From: Enhygromyxa salina
GTDB taxonomy: Bacteria; Myxococcota_A; Polyangia; Nannocystales; Nannocystaceae
DNA length: 64,000 nucleotides
Assembly (NCBI RefSeq): GCF_000737335.2
Contig: NZ_JMCC02000001.1
Span: 124,001 to 188,000, forward strand
Reading direction: 5' to 3'
Made by a program: the position numbers and the translations under genes. Shown here piece after piece: positions 35,479 through 44,341 of the stretch. Under the pieces are notes generated by a model, which did no database searches, was not told the origin of the DNA, and worked only from the letters and a program-made list of their open reading frames with translations. The stretch's first letter is position 1. Each line of letters opens with the position of its first letter.

Positions 35479-37368
35479 GTGAAGGTTCACTTCATCGGGA
35501 TCGGCGGTACCGGCATGGGCGCGCTCGCCGGTCTGTTGAAGGCGGCCGGGCACGAGGTGCGGGGGTCCGACGGCCCGCTGTACCCGCCCATGTCGACCCA
35601 GCTCGCGAGCGCCAACATCCCGGTGTTCGAGGGCTTCGCCGCCTCCAACCTCGAGTGGGGCCCAGACTGCGTGGTCGTTGGCAACATCTGCCGCAAGGAT
35701 CACGTCGAGGTGCTCGCTGCCCGCGAGCGGGGCGTGAGGCTCGAGAGCTTTCCGAGCATGCTGGCCGCGAGCCTGCTCGAGAAGCGGCGCGCGTTGGTGG
35801 TCGCCGGGACCCACGGCAAGACCACGACGTCGAGCTTGCTGACGTGGATGCTGCGGGTTGGCGAGCGTGGGCCGTCGTGGCTGATCGGCGGTGTCCCGCA
35901 GAACCTGACCCAGGGCTTTCACCTTGGCGAGGGTGACCTGATCGTGCTCGAGGGCGACGAGTACGACACCGCGTTCTTCGACAAGCGGTCGAAGTTCCTG
36001 CACTACCGGCCAACGCGGGCGATCATCACCAGCGTCGAGTTCGACCACGCGGACATCTTCGACAACTACGAGCAGGTCCGCGACGCCTTCGTCGACTTCG
36101 TCCGCTTGATCCCCGCCGATGGGCTGCTGGTCGTCGACGCAGGCAACGAAGGCGCGCTCGAGGTCGCGCGCGCGGCCGCCTGCGAGATCGCAACCTACAA
36201 GGTGCTCGAGCGGGGCGAGACGCCCAGCGCCGAGCGGGCAACTTACTGCGTCGAGCTGACGAGCCGGCCCGGCGAGCGTCGGTCTCGGTTCGAGCTGTAC
36301 GAGCGCGGCGAGGCCCTTGGTGAGTTCTCGACGCTGCTCACGGGCCACTACAACCTCGCCAACATCGCGGCTGCGTTTGCGATCGCGCGGGCCGAGGGCT
36401 GCGAGATCGATCGGCTGCGCGAGGCGATTCGCCTGTTTCGCGGGGTCAAGCGGCGCCAAGAGCTGCTGGGGGTGGTCGCGGGCGTGCGCATGATCCAAGA
36501 CTTCGCGCACCACCCAACCGCCGTCGATCTCACGATCAAGGCGACCCGTCGGCGCTACCCGGATCACTCGCTGCATGTCTGCTTCGAGCCGCGGTCCAGC
36601 TCATCGCGCCGCGACGTATTCTTTGCCGGCTACGCCAAGGCCTTCGACGCGGCCACGCGGGTCTACATCGCGCCGGTCTACGCACCCGAGCGGGTGCCAG
36701 ACGGCAAAGTGTTGGACGTGGCGGGGCTCGGCGCGGCCCTGCGCGAGCGCGGCATCGATGCCAGCGCCTTCGATGCGATCGACGACGTCGCAACGGCGGT
36801 GCTCGAGCGCGCGGCGCCGGGCGACACGGTGTTGCTGCTCTCGTCGGGCAGCTTTGGGGGTCTGGCGGATCGCCTGCTCGAGTCGCTTGGGGACGCCGTC
36901 ACCTTCGCGCAGCCCGAGGACATCGAGGCGATTGATCAGCTGCTGGTCGCGTGCGGCATGGCCACGCTGCGTGACCCCGACCAGATCGAGAGCCTGGTGA
37001 TCCGCCCCAGCCGCGAGCGCCAAGAAGCCGGGGGCGCGCCGTTGCCAGCGTTGATCGGCTGCGTCCAGCTGCAGCTCATTGATGACCGCGCGTTCTTGTT
37101 TGGGCTCGCGGTCTCGCCCGAGTGCCGGGGTGAGGGGCTGGGCTGGGTTCTCGCCGACAGCATCATGCGACGCGCCCGGACCCTGGGTGCGCGCTGGGTC
37201 CACCTGATCGCCGGTGAGACCGCCGACTTCTTCACCGACAAGCTGGGCTTCGCCGAGGTCAGCGCCGATGAGCTGGATCCTGTGTTGCGCGGGCTGTCCA
37301 ACTTCGAGGCGGCGTACCACGAGGGCGCGACGTGCATGGCCTTCGAGCTCGTCCGCGAAGGACAGTAG
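35479..37368 (+). CDS. mpl: UDP-MurNAc:tripeptide ligase Mpl fused to a GNAT domain
   Basis: 629 residues from GTG 35479, chosen because VKVHFIGIGGTGMGALAGLL is the usual family N-terminus (GTG 35455 would add eight). Residues 1-465 are a complete Mur ligase: Rossmann GIGGTGM, P-loop GTHGKTTTSS (about 110), 'EGDEYDTAFFDKRSKFLHY' and 'GVKRRQELLG...DFAHHPTAV', which mark Mpl rather than MurC. It reattaches recycled L-Ala-gamma-D-Glu-meso-DAP to UDP-MurNAc. Residues about 480-629 are an added GNAT acetyltransferase: LFGLAVSPECRGEGLGWVLA (acetyl-CoA loop) and 'FFTDKLGFAEV'. The fusion is unusual; the acceptor is unknown. Confidence 0.88.
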   Translation: MKVHFIGIGGTGMGALAGLLKAAGHEVRGSDGPLYPPMSTQLASANIPVFEGFAASNLEWGPDCVVVGNICRKDHVEVLAARERGVRLESFPSMLAASLLEKRRALVVAGTHGKTTTSSLLTWMLRVGERGPSWLIGGVPQNLTQGFHLGEGDLIVLEGDEYDTAFFDKRSKFLHYRPTRAIITSVEFDHADIFDNYEQVRDAFVDFVRLIPADGLLVVDAGNEGALEVARAAACEIATYKVLERGETPSAERATYCVELTSRPGERRSRFELYERGEALGEFSTLLTGHYNLANIAAAFAIARAEGCEIDRLREAIRLFRGVKRRQELLGVVAGVRMIQDFAHHPTAVDLTIKATRRRYPDHSLHVCFEPRSSSSRRDVFFAGYAKAFDAATRVYIAPVYAPERVPDGKVLDVAGLGAALRERGIDASAFDAIDDVATAVLERAAPGDTVLLLSSGSFGGLADRLLESLGDAVTFAQPEDIEAIDQLLVACGMATLRDPDQIESLVIRPSRERQEAGGAPLPALIGCVQLQLIDDRAFLFGLAVSPECRGEGLGWVLADSIMRRARTLGARWVHLIAGETADFFTDKLGFAEVSADELDPVLRGLSNFEAAYHEGATCMAFELVREGQ

Positions 37369-37429
37369 ATGATCCCCACGCAGACCTCCGCACTTCGCCG
37401 ACAGTCGCTTCGCTTCTCGGGGCCCTGCA

Positions 37430-37981
37430 ATGAGCGCGACATCGTTTAGCTTCTTCGCCGCGGCAGCGGTCGCCTTGGGTGCGGCGTTGATGGCGATGGT
37501 TGCCCGGCAGCCGCGAGCTTCGCTGGCTGGATTTGCGATCGCGCTGGCGGCGTTGATCGTGCCCTTGGTGCAGCTGCGCGCGCCGATCGTGGCCGCGATC
37601 GTGTTGCTGGCGAGCGCGCTCACCGTTGGGTTGCTGGCTGGGCTGACGGGCGTGAATGGACGGCCCGATGCGCCCTCGGTCGCCCGTGGCGGACGCCTGC
37701 CGTTGGCGTTTTGGGTGCCGGCGGGCTTGGGTCTGGCTGGCTTCGCGTGGGTGCTGCTGGCGACCGGCTCGCGCCAGGTCGTCGAGCATGGCCCGCCGAT
37801 CGAGCGCGGCGCCTCGTTCGGCGATGGCAACGTGGTCCTGCTGCAGATCGCGGCCGACCACGTCGTTCCGGCGCTGGTCGTCGCCTTGCTGGCGCTTTGC
37901 AGCGTGATCGCGGCGGTGCTGACCTTGGTGGTCGAGCGCCCCGGCGCGAGCGCGCAACCTCCCCTCGACGCACCTTCGTGA
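37430..37981 (+). CDS. nuoJ: NADH-quinone oxidoreductase subunit J-like membrane protein
   Basis: 183 residues, four or five hydrophobic helices. Sequence similarity to NuoJ is weak; the call rests on size, helix pattern and its place directly before nuoK (stop and start overlap as TGATG). NuoJ sits in the membrane arm next to NuoK and NuoH. The normally conserved pi-bulge helix motif is not obvious. Whole operon J-K-L-M-N uses overlapping start/stop codons. Confidence 0.6.
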   Translation: MSATSFSFFAAAAVALGAALMAMVARQPRASLAGFAIALAALIVPLVQLRAPIVAAIVLLASALTVGLLAGLTGVNGRPDAPSVARGGRLPLAFWVPAGLGLAGFAWVLLATGSRQVVEHGPPIERGASFGDGNVVLLQIAADHVVPALVVALLALCSVIAAVLTLVVERPGASAQPPLDAPS

Positions 37982-38346
37982 TGCTGCCGATCACCCACTA
38001 CCTCTACTTGGCCTTGGCGCTGTTTGGCGTCGGGTTGGGCGGGGCTCTGCTGCGGCGCTCGCTGGTCGTGGCGCTGCTGGGGATCCAGCTGATGTTGGTG
38101 GCGGTGGCCCTGTGCTTTTGTGCCTACGCGCGGTTCTTCGCTGACCCCGGGGGGCAGATCGCGGCGCTGCTGATCATGCTGGTTGGCCTGTGCGAGCTCG
38201 CGGTCGCGATCGCGGTCGCGCTGCGGGTGCTGCGAGCCGACAGCGCCCGCGCGGCGACCTTGCTCGATGACTGGCCGGGCACGCTCGACGTGCTGGACGC
38301 GGCTGGCACACCCGATCGGTCGGGGACGAAAGGCCAGGCTGGCTGA
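37981..38346 (+). CDS. nuoK: NADH-quinone oxidoreductase subunit K
   Basis: 121 residues, three helices: LYLALALFGVGLGGALLRRS, 'VVALLGIQLMLVAVALCF' and 'AALLIMLVGLCELAVAIAVAL'. The second helix would normally carry the conserved Glu (E36 in E. coli, in 'lmsiElmlNa'); here that place reads GIQLMLVA, so Glu is replaced by Gln. The third-helix Glu (in C-E-L-A-V) is kept. The C-terminus is extended by about 20 polar residues. TGATG overlaps on both sides. Confidence 0.82.
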   Translation: MLPITHYLYLALALFGVGLGGALLRRSLVVALLGIQLMLVAVALCFCAYARFFADPGGQIAALLIMLVGLCELAVAIAVALRVLRADSARAATLLDDWPGTLDVLDAAGTPDRSGTKGQAG

Positions 38347-40652
38347 TGGCGCGCGAGTTTCCCTTGTGGGTGATCGTGGTGCTGCCGTGGCTTGGCGCGC
38401 TGGGCTGTTTGCTGACGGCGCGGCCGGGGGCGCGGTTGCTGGGGTCCGAGCGGGCCCGGATGCTCGCGCACTACCTCGGGCTCGGGGCCTCGGCGCTGGC
38501 GATGCTGTTCACGCTGCAGGCGATTCAGCTGCTGTTGGCGCCCGAAGATCCGCGGGCGCTCGCCCACACGCCGCTGCGCGACGTGATCGAGCCGCTGATC
38601 ATCGGCGAGGTCCGCATCGACCCGACCCTGGTCGCGGATCGGCTGTCGAGCAGCGCGGCGCTGTTGTTGCTGGGTGTGTTCGTGCTCGCGCGGATGTTCG
38701 TGCCTGGCCCCGCGGGCCAGCGGGCGCTTGGGCTCGAGCCGCTGCCGGCGCCCACAGCAGACGGATCGCCGGCGCGGGCGGAGTCGCCCGAGCAGCTGGC
38801 GCAGACCATGAACGGGCTGCGTCGGCTCGCGTTGATCGGGCTGCTCGAGGGCGCGGCGCTGCTTGTCGTGCTGGCCAGCGACATCGGGCTCGCGGCGTTT
38901 GGTTGGGCGCCGCTCGGGGTCGGGGCGGTCGTGTTGGTCGCCCGCGAAGTCGGCGACGAGCGCCGGGCGAGCGCGGCGACGCGGGTGCTGGCGCTGAGCG
39001 TGGGCGGGGATCTTGGGCTTGGCGCGGCCGCGATCGCGTTGCTCGTGAGCGGCATCGGCCTGTCTCACAACAGCCTGTGGGCGCCGCTGACCGGCGAGCA
39101 GCTGTACGCCGCCGCGATCCCGGGGGTGTCGTTCGCGGATCTGATCGCCTTGTTGCTGGTGGGCGCGGCGTTCGTCCGGCTGTCGAGCCTGGCGTGGGCG
39201 GGCAACTCGCTGGCCGAGGCGTTGCTCGACGCGGTGCTGATCCCGGTCCCCGCCGTGTACCTGCTGCTGCGATACCTGCGGGTGCTGTCCTATGCGCCCA
39301 GTGTGCTCGCCGCGTTGCTGGTGCTGGGCATGGTGTTGGCGGTCGTCGCTGGGGCGATCGCCTTGGTCCGGCCCGAGCGGGGCCACGCGCACCACAGCGC
39401 CCGCGCCGGGGGCGAGATCGGGCTGGCTGGAACTGGCGTGGCGTGGGTCGCCGTCATGATGATGGCGATCGGCGTGGGCGCGTGGCGGACGGCGGCGCTG
39501 CTGTTGCTCGCCCACGCGCTGGGTCGGCTGGGTCTGCGGCTGGCGCTGCTCGTGGCCGACGGCGCCCACCTGCCAACTTGGTCCGCGCGGATCGGTCGGG
39601 TGCTGTGTTGGGCGGTCGCCGGGGTCGCGCCGGGCCTGGGCTTCGTCGTGCTCGCGCAGGTGCTGATAGACGTGATCGCGCGCAACAGCCTGCTGGCGCC
39701 GTGGGTCGCGTGGCCTGCCGGCTGCGCGATGGTGGTGGTCGTGTTTCTGCATGCCGCCAGCGTCGCGCGGATCTGGTACGAGAGCCTGAATCGCCAACCG
39801 GGCGCCAGCGCGAACGAGACCGACGAAGACGGCCTGGACTTCGCGCCGCTGCTGGTCGTGGTCGTGGGGCTGTTTGGGCTGGGCGTGGCGGTGCTGGGAT
39901 CGTGGTTTGGCCTGGTCGACTCGCCGCTGGTCTGGCTCGACAAGGTGCTGCCGCTCGCGGGCGGGCACGAGTCCGCGCCGACGGGCCTGCGCGAGTCGAT
40001 GCGCGACGGGGCCGAGGTCGCGCGCGCGTGGGTGGCCGGCAGCGCCATGGTGGTCGCGCTGGTGTCCGGGTTCGCGTGGATGTGGACCCGCGAGCGCTTC
40101 GTGCGGGCGCACGGCGGCGAGCTGTCGGGCTACGCGCGTGCGCTCGAGCCAGTCCTTCGCTGGCCGCGAGCGGCGGTGGGGGTCTGCGCGCTGGTCTTGA
40201 CCGGGCTGACGGAGCTGGCGGCCCGCGGGATCGGCCGCGGCGTGTTCGAAGAGGGTCCACGCGTGGCCCGGAGCTTGGCGTGGGACGTGGGGGCCTCGGT
40301 CGCGCCGCGTCTGCGTGGGCTCGCGCCCAGCGGCGGTCGCCAGGCGCTCGTTGGGATCATCGTTGGGTTCGCGGTGCTGCTGGGGTGGCTGTACGCCAAG
40401 CCCGAGGTCTCGAGCGCGCTGCCAAGCGATCACTATGAATTTGGCGGCCTGCGACCGCAGTTGATCCGCGCGGGCGGCAAGGCGACCAGCGCGGACGAGC
40501 AGCCGGCCGAGCCAGCCGAGCCAGCCGAGCCAGTTGGGGCACCCGAGTCACCCGTGCAGCAGATCCAGCAGCCGCTGCGGCAAGACGGCGCCGAGCCGCC
40601 CCGCCCCGTCGGCCTCGCCCCTGACCCAGCCGCGCCGGAGTCTTCGCGATGA
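38346..40652 (+). CDS. nuoL: NuoL-like antiporter-type subunit, key residues lost
   Basis: 768 residues, about 15 helices and a long C-terminal Pro/Glu/Ala tail. Alignment by eye to NuoL is continuous ('ADRLSSSAALLLLGVFVLAR', 'GWAPLGVGAVVLVA', 'AATRVLALSVGGDLGLG'). The key Glu of the TM5 'WElvGlcSYlLIGf' block is missing (GWAPLG), and the TM7 Lys block 'GAmgKSAQ.PLH.WLPDAM' reads GAAFVRLSSLAW, without Lys or the following PLHxWLPDA. The broken-helix His motif (IHAATMV) is absent too. Likely a structural but poorly or non-pumping subunit. The extended helix HL seems altered. Confidence 0.78.
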   Translation: MAREFPLWVIVVLPWLGALGCLLTARPGARLLGSERARMLAHYLGLGASALAMLFTLQAIQLLLAPEDPRALAHTPLRDVIEPLIIGEVRIDPTLVADRLSSSAALLLLGVFVLARMFVPGPAGQRALGLEPLPAPTADGSPARAESPEQLAQTMNGLRRLALIGLLEGAALLVVLASDIGLAAFGWAPLGVGAVVLVAREVGDERRASAATRVLALSVGGDLGLGAAAIALLVSGIGLSHNSLWAPLTGEQLYAAAIPGVSFADLIALLLVGAAFVRLSSLAWAGNSLAEALLDAVLIPVPAVYLLLRYLRVLSYAPSVLAALLVLGMVLAVVAGAIALVRPERGHAHHSARAGGEIGLAGTGVAWVAVMMMAIGVGAWRTAALLLLAHALGRLGLRLALLVADGAHLPTWSARIGRVLCWAVAGVAPGLGFVVLAQVLIDVIARNSLLAPWVAWPAGCAMVVVVFLHAASVARIWYESLNRQPGASANETDEDGLDFAPLLVVVVGLFGLGVAVLGSWFGLVDSPLVWLDKVLPLAGGHESAPTGLRESMRDGAEVARAWVAGSAMVVALVSGFAWMWTRERFVRAHGGELSGYARALEPVLRWPRAAVGVCALVLTGLTELAARGIGRGVFEEGPRVARSLAWDVGASVAPRLRGLAPSGGRQALVGIIVGFAVLLGWLYAKPEVSSALPSDHYEFGGLRPQLIRAGGKATSADEQPAEPAEPAEPVGAPESPVQQIQQPLRQDGAEPPRPVGLAPDPAAPESSR

Positions 40653-42349
40653 CGCTGACGTGCATGGTCGTGTTGGTGCCGCTCGCGGTCGCGGTCATGG
40701 TCGCCGCGCTGCCGCGCAGTGAGCCGGCCCTGGCCCGCGCGCTGGCCCTGCTTGGCGCGCTCGTCGAGCTTGGGTTGATCGTGCTGCTGATGTCGCGCTT
40801 CGATCCGAACGGCGCGGCGCTGCAGCAGCCCTTCGTGCGCCCGTGGCTGCCGGCCTACGGGGTCGAGTGGTCGCTGGGGGTCGACGGCAGCGAGCTGCCC
40901 ATGTTGTTGCTGATCGGCCTGGTGGTCCCGCTCGCGCTGGTGATCGGCACGCCGCCGCGGCCCGGTGAACCACCGCTGCTGGTCGGGATGTCGAGCCTGC
41001 AAGCCGCGTGGGTGGCGGTGGTGCTGGCCCGTGATCTGATCACGCTGGCCGCCGCGTGGGAGCTGGCGGCGGTCGCCACGGTGATCTTGTTGGGCGAGCG
41101 CGGCGACGGGAAGATGGGCGTGCCGGGCCGAACCGCGGCGGCGCGGCGCTACGCGGCGTACGTGTTGCCGGGCGCCGGTGCCCTGATCGCGCTGGTGATC
41201 CTGGTCGGGGTCGCGCACGCCCACGCGACCGGGGGCGTGTGGAGCTGGAACCTAGACGTGCTCTCGCAGCTGACGCTCCCGCCCGCGACCCAGTACTTCG
41301 GGTTTGCGCTGGTGATCGTGGTGGTCGCCACGGCCCTGCCGATCTGGCCCCTGCACGCGCCGCTCATCTCGATCTGCGTGAGCGGGCCAACCCAGGTGGT
41401 CGCGGCGGTGCTCGGCGTCGGCGGTGCTCTGGCCCTGTTCGTGCTCATGCGCGTGGGGCTGCCCATGTTCCCGCTCGCGGCTGGCGAGTGGGCGGATCCG
41501 ATCGCGGCGGTGGCCGTGGTCGGGGCGATCTATGCGGCGCTGGTGTGCTGGGCCGAGCGCGACCCCGGCCGGCTGCTGGGCCACGTCGCGCTGCTGCACC
41601 TGTCGCTGGCGATCGTCGCGGCGGTCTCGGGCAGCGCGGGGGCGCGGGTTGGCCTTGGGCCCTACCTGCTCGCCCACGGCCTCGCGCTGACGGTGCTGAC
41701 CGCGGTCACCCACTCGCTGCGCCGCGACGGGGTCGGCAACCTGGGCGAGCTCGCTGGGTGGGCGGCCGTGGCCCCGCGTGCCCTGGTGCTGGCGATGCTC
41801 GCGGGGCTGTTGCTGGTGGGTCTGCCTGGCTCGGCTGGGTTCATTGGCGAGCTCGGGATCGTCGTGGGGGTGCTGCGCGAGGGTGAGCTGGCGCTGCTGC
41901 GTCCCGCGACCTGGGGCCTGCTGGCTGCGGCCAGCGTCGGGCTTGGTGGGCTGGGACTGCTGCGTAGCTTGTGGCAGGCCGGGCGTGGCACCCCGCGGCC
42001 CGGGCTGGCCTCGCGCTCGAGCGAGCTGGATCTGCGCGAGACCTGCGTGTGCGTGGTCGCGCTGGGACTGGCGTTGGTCATGGGCCTGGTCCCTGGGTGG
42101 ATGGTGCGGCGCAGCGAGCCGGCCCAGCGCCGCGCGGTCGAGCAGCTGGTGCTGGGTCGCTGCCTCGCGATCGAGGCGAGCGGGCAAAAGAGCGGGCAGG
42201 GTCGCGCCCGCACGCACCAAGACTTGGGCGACGAGCTTGGCGCGGTGTGTCTCGATCCCGCCGCCCGGGTTCGCCAGCACTACGGGCTGCCGGGCGCCGG
42301 CTCGGTCGAGCACACGGACACCGAACCACCCGGGGAGGCCGCGCCATGA
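40649..42349 (+). CDS. nuoM: NuoM-like antiporter-type subunit
   Basis: 566 residues, about 14 helices. The TM5 Glu is kept (DLITLAAAWELAA), and the 'GLPGSAGFIGELGIVVG' block with its Glu is present. The TM7 segment reads VATALPIWPLHAPLISI where typical NuoM has 'favK.P..PLHtWLPdAH': the Pro and PLH remain but the Lys is Ala. Stop of nuoL and start overlap as ATGA; C-terminal 70 residues are a soluble tail. Confidence 0.82.
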   Translation: MTLTCMVVLVPLAVAVMVAALPRSEPALARALALLGALVELGLIVLLMSRFDPNGAALQQPFVRPWLPAYGVEWSLGVDGSELPMLLLIGLVVPLALVIGTPPRPGEPPLLVGMSSLQAAWVAVVLARDLITLAAAWELAAVATVILLGERGDGKMGVPGRTAAARRYAAYVLPGAGALIALVILVGVAHAHATGGVWSWNLDVLSQLTLPPATQYFGFALVIVVVATALPIWPLHAPLISICVSGPTQVVAAVLGVGGALALFVLMRVGLPMFPLAAGEWADPIAAVAVVGAIYAALVCWAERDPGRLLGHVALLHLSLAIVAAVSGSAGARVGLGPYLLAHGLALTVLTAVTHSLRRDGVGNLGELAGWAAVAPRALVLAMLAGLLLVGLPGSAGFIGELGIVVGVLREGELALLRPATWGLLAAASVGLGGLGLLRSLWQAGRGTPRPGLASRSSELDLRETCVCVVALGLALVMGLVPGWMVRRSEPAQRRAVEQLVLGRCLAIEASGQKSGQGRARTHQDLGDELGAVCLDPAARVRQHYGLPGAGSVEHTDTEPPGEAAP

Positions 42350-44307
42350 TCATGCTGGGCCTGATCGCCGACAACGCCCCCACGCTGGTCGAGCAGCTCA
42401 GCGACACGGCGCCGATCTGGATCTTGCTGGTCGGCGCGCTGGCGCTGCTGCTCAGCAACGCGTTCGCGCGCGAGCGTGAGCCGGGCTTCCTGCGCATGCT
42501 GGCGCTGCTGATCGTCGGGGTCGCAACCATCGCCGCGTGGCTGCGGATCGGGAACCCGATCGACGATCTGGGCCGCTTCGTGCTGTCGAGCACTCTGGTC
42601 ACGGATCACCTGACGGCGGCCTGTGATCTGCTGGCGCTGGTGGCTCTGGCCGGCGTCGTCGGGCTCGCCCGCGAGCGCGGGACCACCCGCGAGACCACCC
42701 GCCGGGCGTTTGGCGAGCGCGAGCCCCTGCTGCTGCTGGCCGGCGCTGGCGCGTTGATCTGCATCCATGCTGGCGACTTGCTGGTCGTGTGGTTGGGCGT
42801 CGAGCTGCTGAGCATCGCCGCGCTGCTCACGATGTTCGCCGGGCACGACGCCGTCGGCGATCCGGCCAAGCGTAGCGCCCTGCTGATCCAGCTGATCCCC
42901 GGGGCGATCGTCTCGTGTCTGTTGCTGCTCGGGGTCGCGCTGATCTACGCAGCGCTCGGGACCACCAGCCTCGACGGGTTCGCGGGCGCGGCGACCCGGG
43001 TGTTCGCGCAGTGGGGTGGGGTCCAGCGCTGGGTGATCGTGCTCGAGCGCTACGGGGCCGAGATCGCCAGTCAGGATCCGGCTGCGCACCAACAAGCCCG
43101 CAACGAGATCGTCCGCGGCCTGGCCCCGGCGGCGCTGTTCTTGCCTGGGCTGCTGCTGCTGCTTGGGGGCCTACTGACCAAGCTGGGTCTGCTGCCCTTC
43201 GCGCGCCGCCGCGAGCTGGTGGAAGAGGCGCCGCTGCACGTGACGGCGCTGTGGTCGACGGTCGTCGTGGTCGCGCTGGTGGCCGTGCTCTTGCGGGTGT
43301 TCGTGGGTGCGCTGCACAGCCCGCGCCTGGCCAACGAGCCCTACGGCTGGACCGGCGCGCTGCCCAGCGTCGCGTTGGTCACCGGGGTCTGGGCGTCTGT
43401 CGTGGTCCTGCGTCAGCGCCGGTTGTCGCGGGTCGTCGCGCTCTTGGCCCTCGTGCAGCTGTCGTTGGTGCTGCTGGCGATCGTCGCGGCCGCCAGCTTT
43501 CACGGGCACATTGGCGTGGGCTCGCGCTACATCGCGCCCACCTACGAGATCCTGTGGTCGCGGCTCGCGGGGGACGAGGCCTACACCGCCGTGTTGGTGC
43601 TGCTGGTGTCCCACGTGATCGCCACGGTTGGGTGCTTCGCCGCGATCGGTGCGAGCCGGGGCTTTCGCGGGCCCGAGGTCCGCATGCAGCACTGGGCTGG
43701 CATGGCCGCGCGGCGACCTGGGTTGGCGGTCGCGTTTGCGATCTGTCTGCTCTCGCTGGTCGGGCTGCCGCCGCTGGCCGGGTTTGTCGGCAAGCTTGGC
43801 GTGCTGCGGGCGCTGGCCGAGCACAGCGCCATGCGCTGGATGATCATCGTGGTCGCGCTCGAGCTGGCCGTGTGCGCGTGGGTGGTCTTGCGGATCATCG
43901 CCGCGATGTACTTTGGCGACGAGACCGTGAGCGAGCCAGGCGAGCGCGCCGAGCCAAGCCTGTGGCCAGCCCGAATCGCAACGGCGGCGGCGCTGCTGTC
44001 GGTTGGGCTGGGGTTGTTTGGTCAGCAGCTGCTGGTGTTTGCCCGGCTGCCTGCCGCTGGCGGATCGTTCGAGCCGGGCGACGACGATCGGCTCGAGTGG
44101 CTCGAGCAGCGCCGGGTCAGCTGGGCCAGCGAGGGCCAGCGAGCGGTCGTCGGGGACGAAGCTGCCGAGCTCGAAGCCGCCGAGCTCGAAGCCGAGACTG
44201 AGTCGGAGTCGCAGCCGGAGTCGCAGCCGGAGTCCCAGCCGGAGTCGGAGCAGCGCAGCATCGCGCCTGCGCCCGCTCCCGAACCTCCGGCCGAACCTCC
44301 GGCCTAA
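42346..44307 (+). CDS. nuoN: NuoN-like antiporter-type subunit
   Basis: 653 residues from ATG 42346 (overlap ATGA with nuoM). The TM5 Glu lies in VVWLGVELLSIAAL, and the TM7 Lys in LGGLLTKLGLLPF is retained; but the following 'H.W.PDvYeGaPt' reads ARRRELVEEAPLH and the later 'PKaaaf' Lys is not evident. The conserved C-terminal 'LVGLPPLAGFVGKLGVLRAL' is intact. The tail (about 590-653) is Glu/Ser/Gln/Pro-rich with an ESQP repeat. Last gene of the operon; no nuoA-I or nuoH in the window. Confidence 0.85.
   Translation: MIMLGLIADNAPTLVEQLSDTAPIWILLVGALALLLSNAFAREREPGFLRMLALLIVGVATIAAWLRIGNPIDDLGRFVLSSTLVTDHLTAACDLLALVALAGVVGLARERGTTRETTRRAFGEREPLLLLAGAGALICIHAGDLLVVWLGVELLSIAALLTMFAGHDAVGDPAKRSALLIQLIPGAIVSCLLLLGVALIYAALGTTSLDGFAGAATRVFAQWGGVQRWVIVLERYGAEIASQDPAAHQQARNEIVRGLAPAALFLPGLLLLLGGLLTKLGLLPFARRRELVEEAPLHVTALWSTVVVVALVAVLLRVFVGALHSPRLANEPYGWTGALPSVALVTGVWASVVVLRQRRLSRVVALLALVQLSLVLLAIVAAASFHGHIGVGSRYIAPTYEILWSRLAGDEAYTAVLVLLVSHVIATVGCFAAIGASRGFRGPEVRMQHWAGMAARRPGLAVAFAICLLSLVGLPPLAGFVGKLGVLRALAEHSAMRWMIIVVALELAVCAWVVLRIIAAMYFGDETVSEPGERAEPSLWPARIATAAALLSVGLGLFGQQLLVFARLPAAGGSFEPGDDDRLEWLEQRRVSWASEGQRAVVGDEAAELEAAELEAETESESQPESQPESQPESEQRSIAPAPAPEPPAEPPA
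44187..44252. repeat. GAGTCGCAGCCG codon repeat
   Basis: Four or five near-copies of GAGTC(G/C)CAGCCG in the nuoN tail encode ESQP units. Coding low complexity. Confidence 0.7.
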
Positions 44308-44341
44308 CCGACACGCCGCCGTGAGGGGTCCGGTCCCGCAC

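Noticed and set aside
38124..40433. Two long frames, one on each strand, over nuoL
   Set aside because: Arg/Ala/Gly-rich on both; the NuoL-like frame is the only one with membrane helices and homology.
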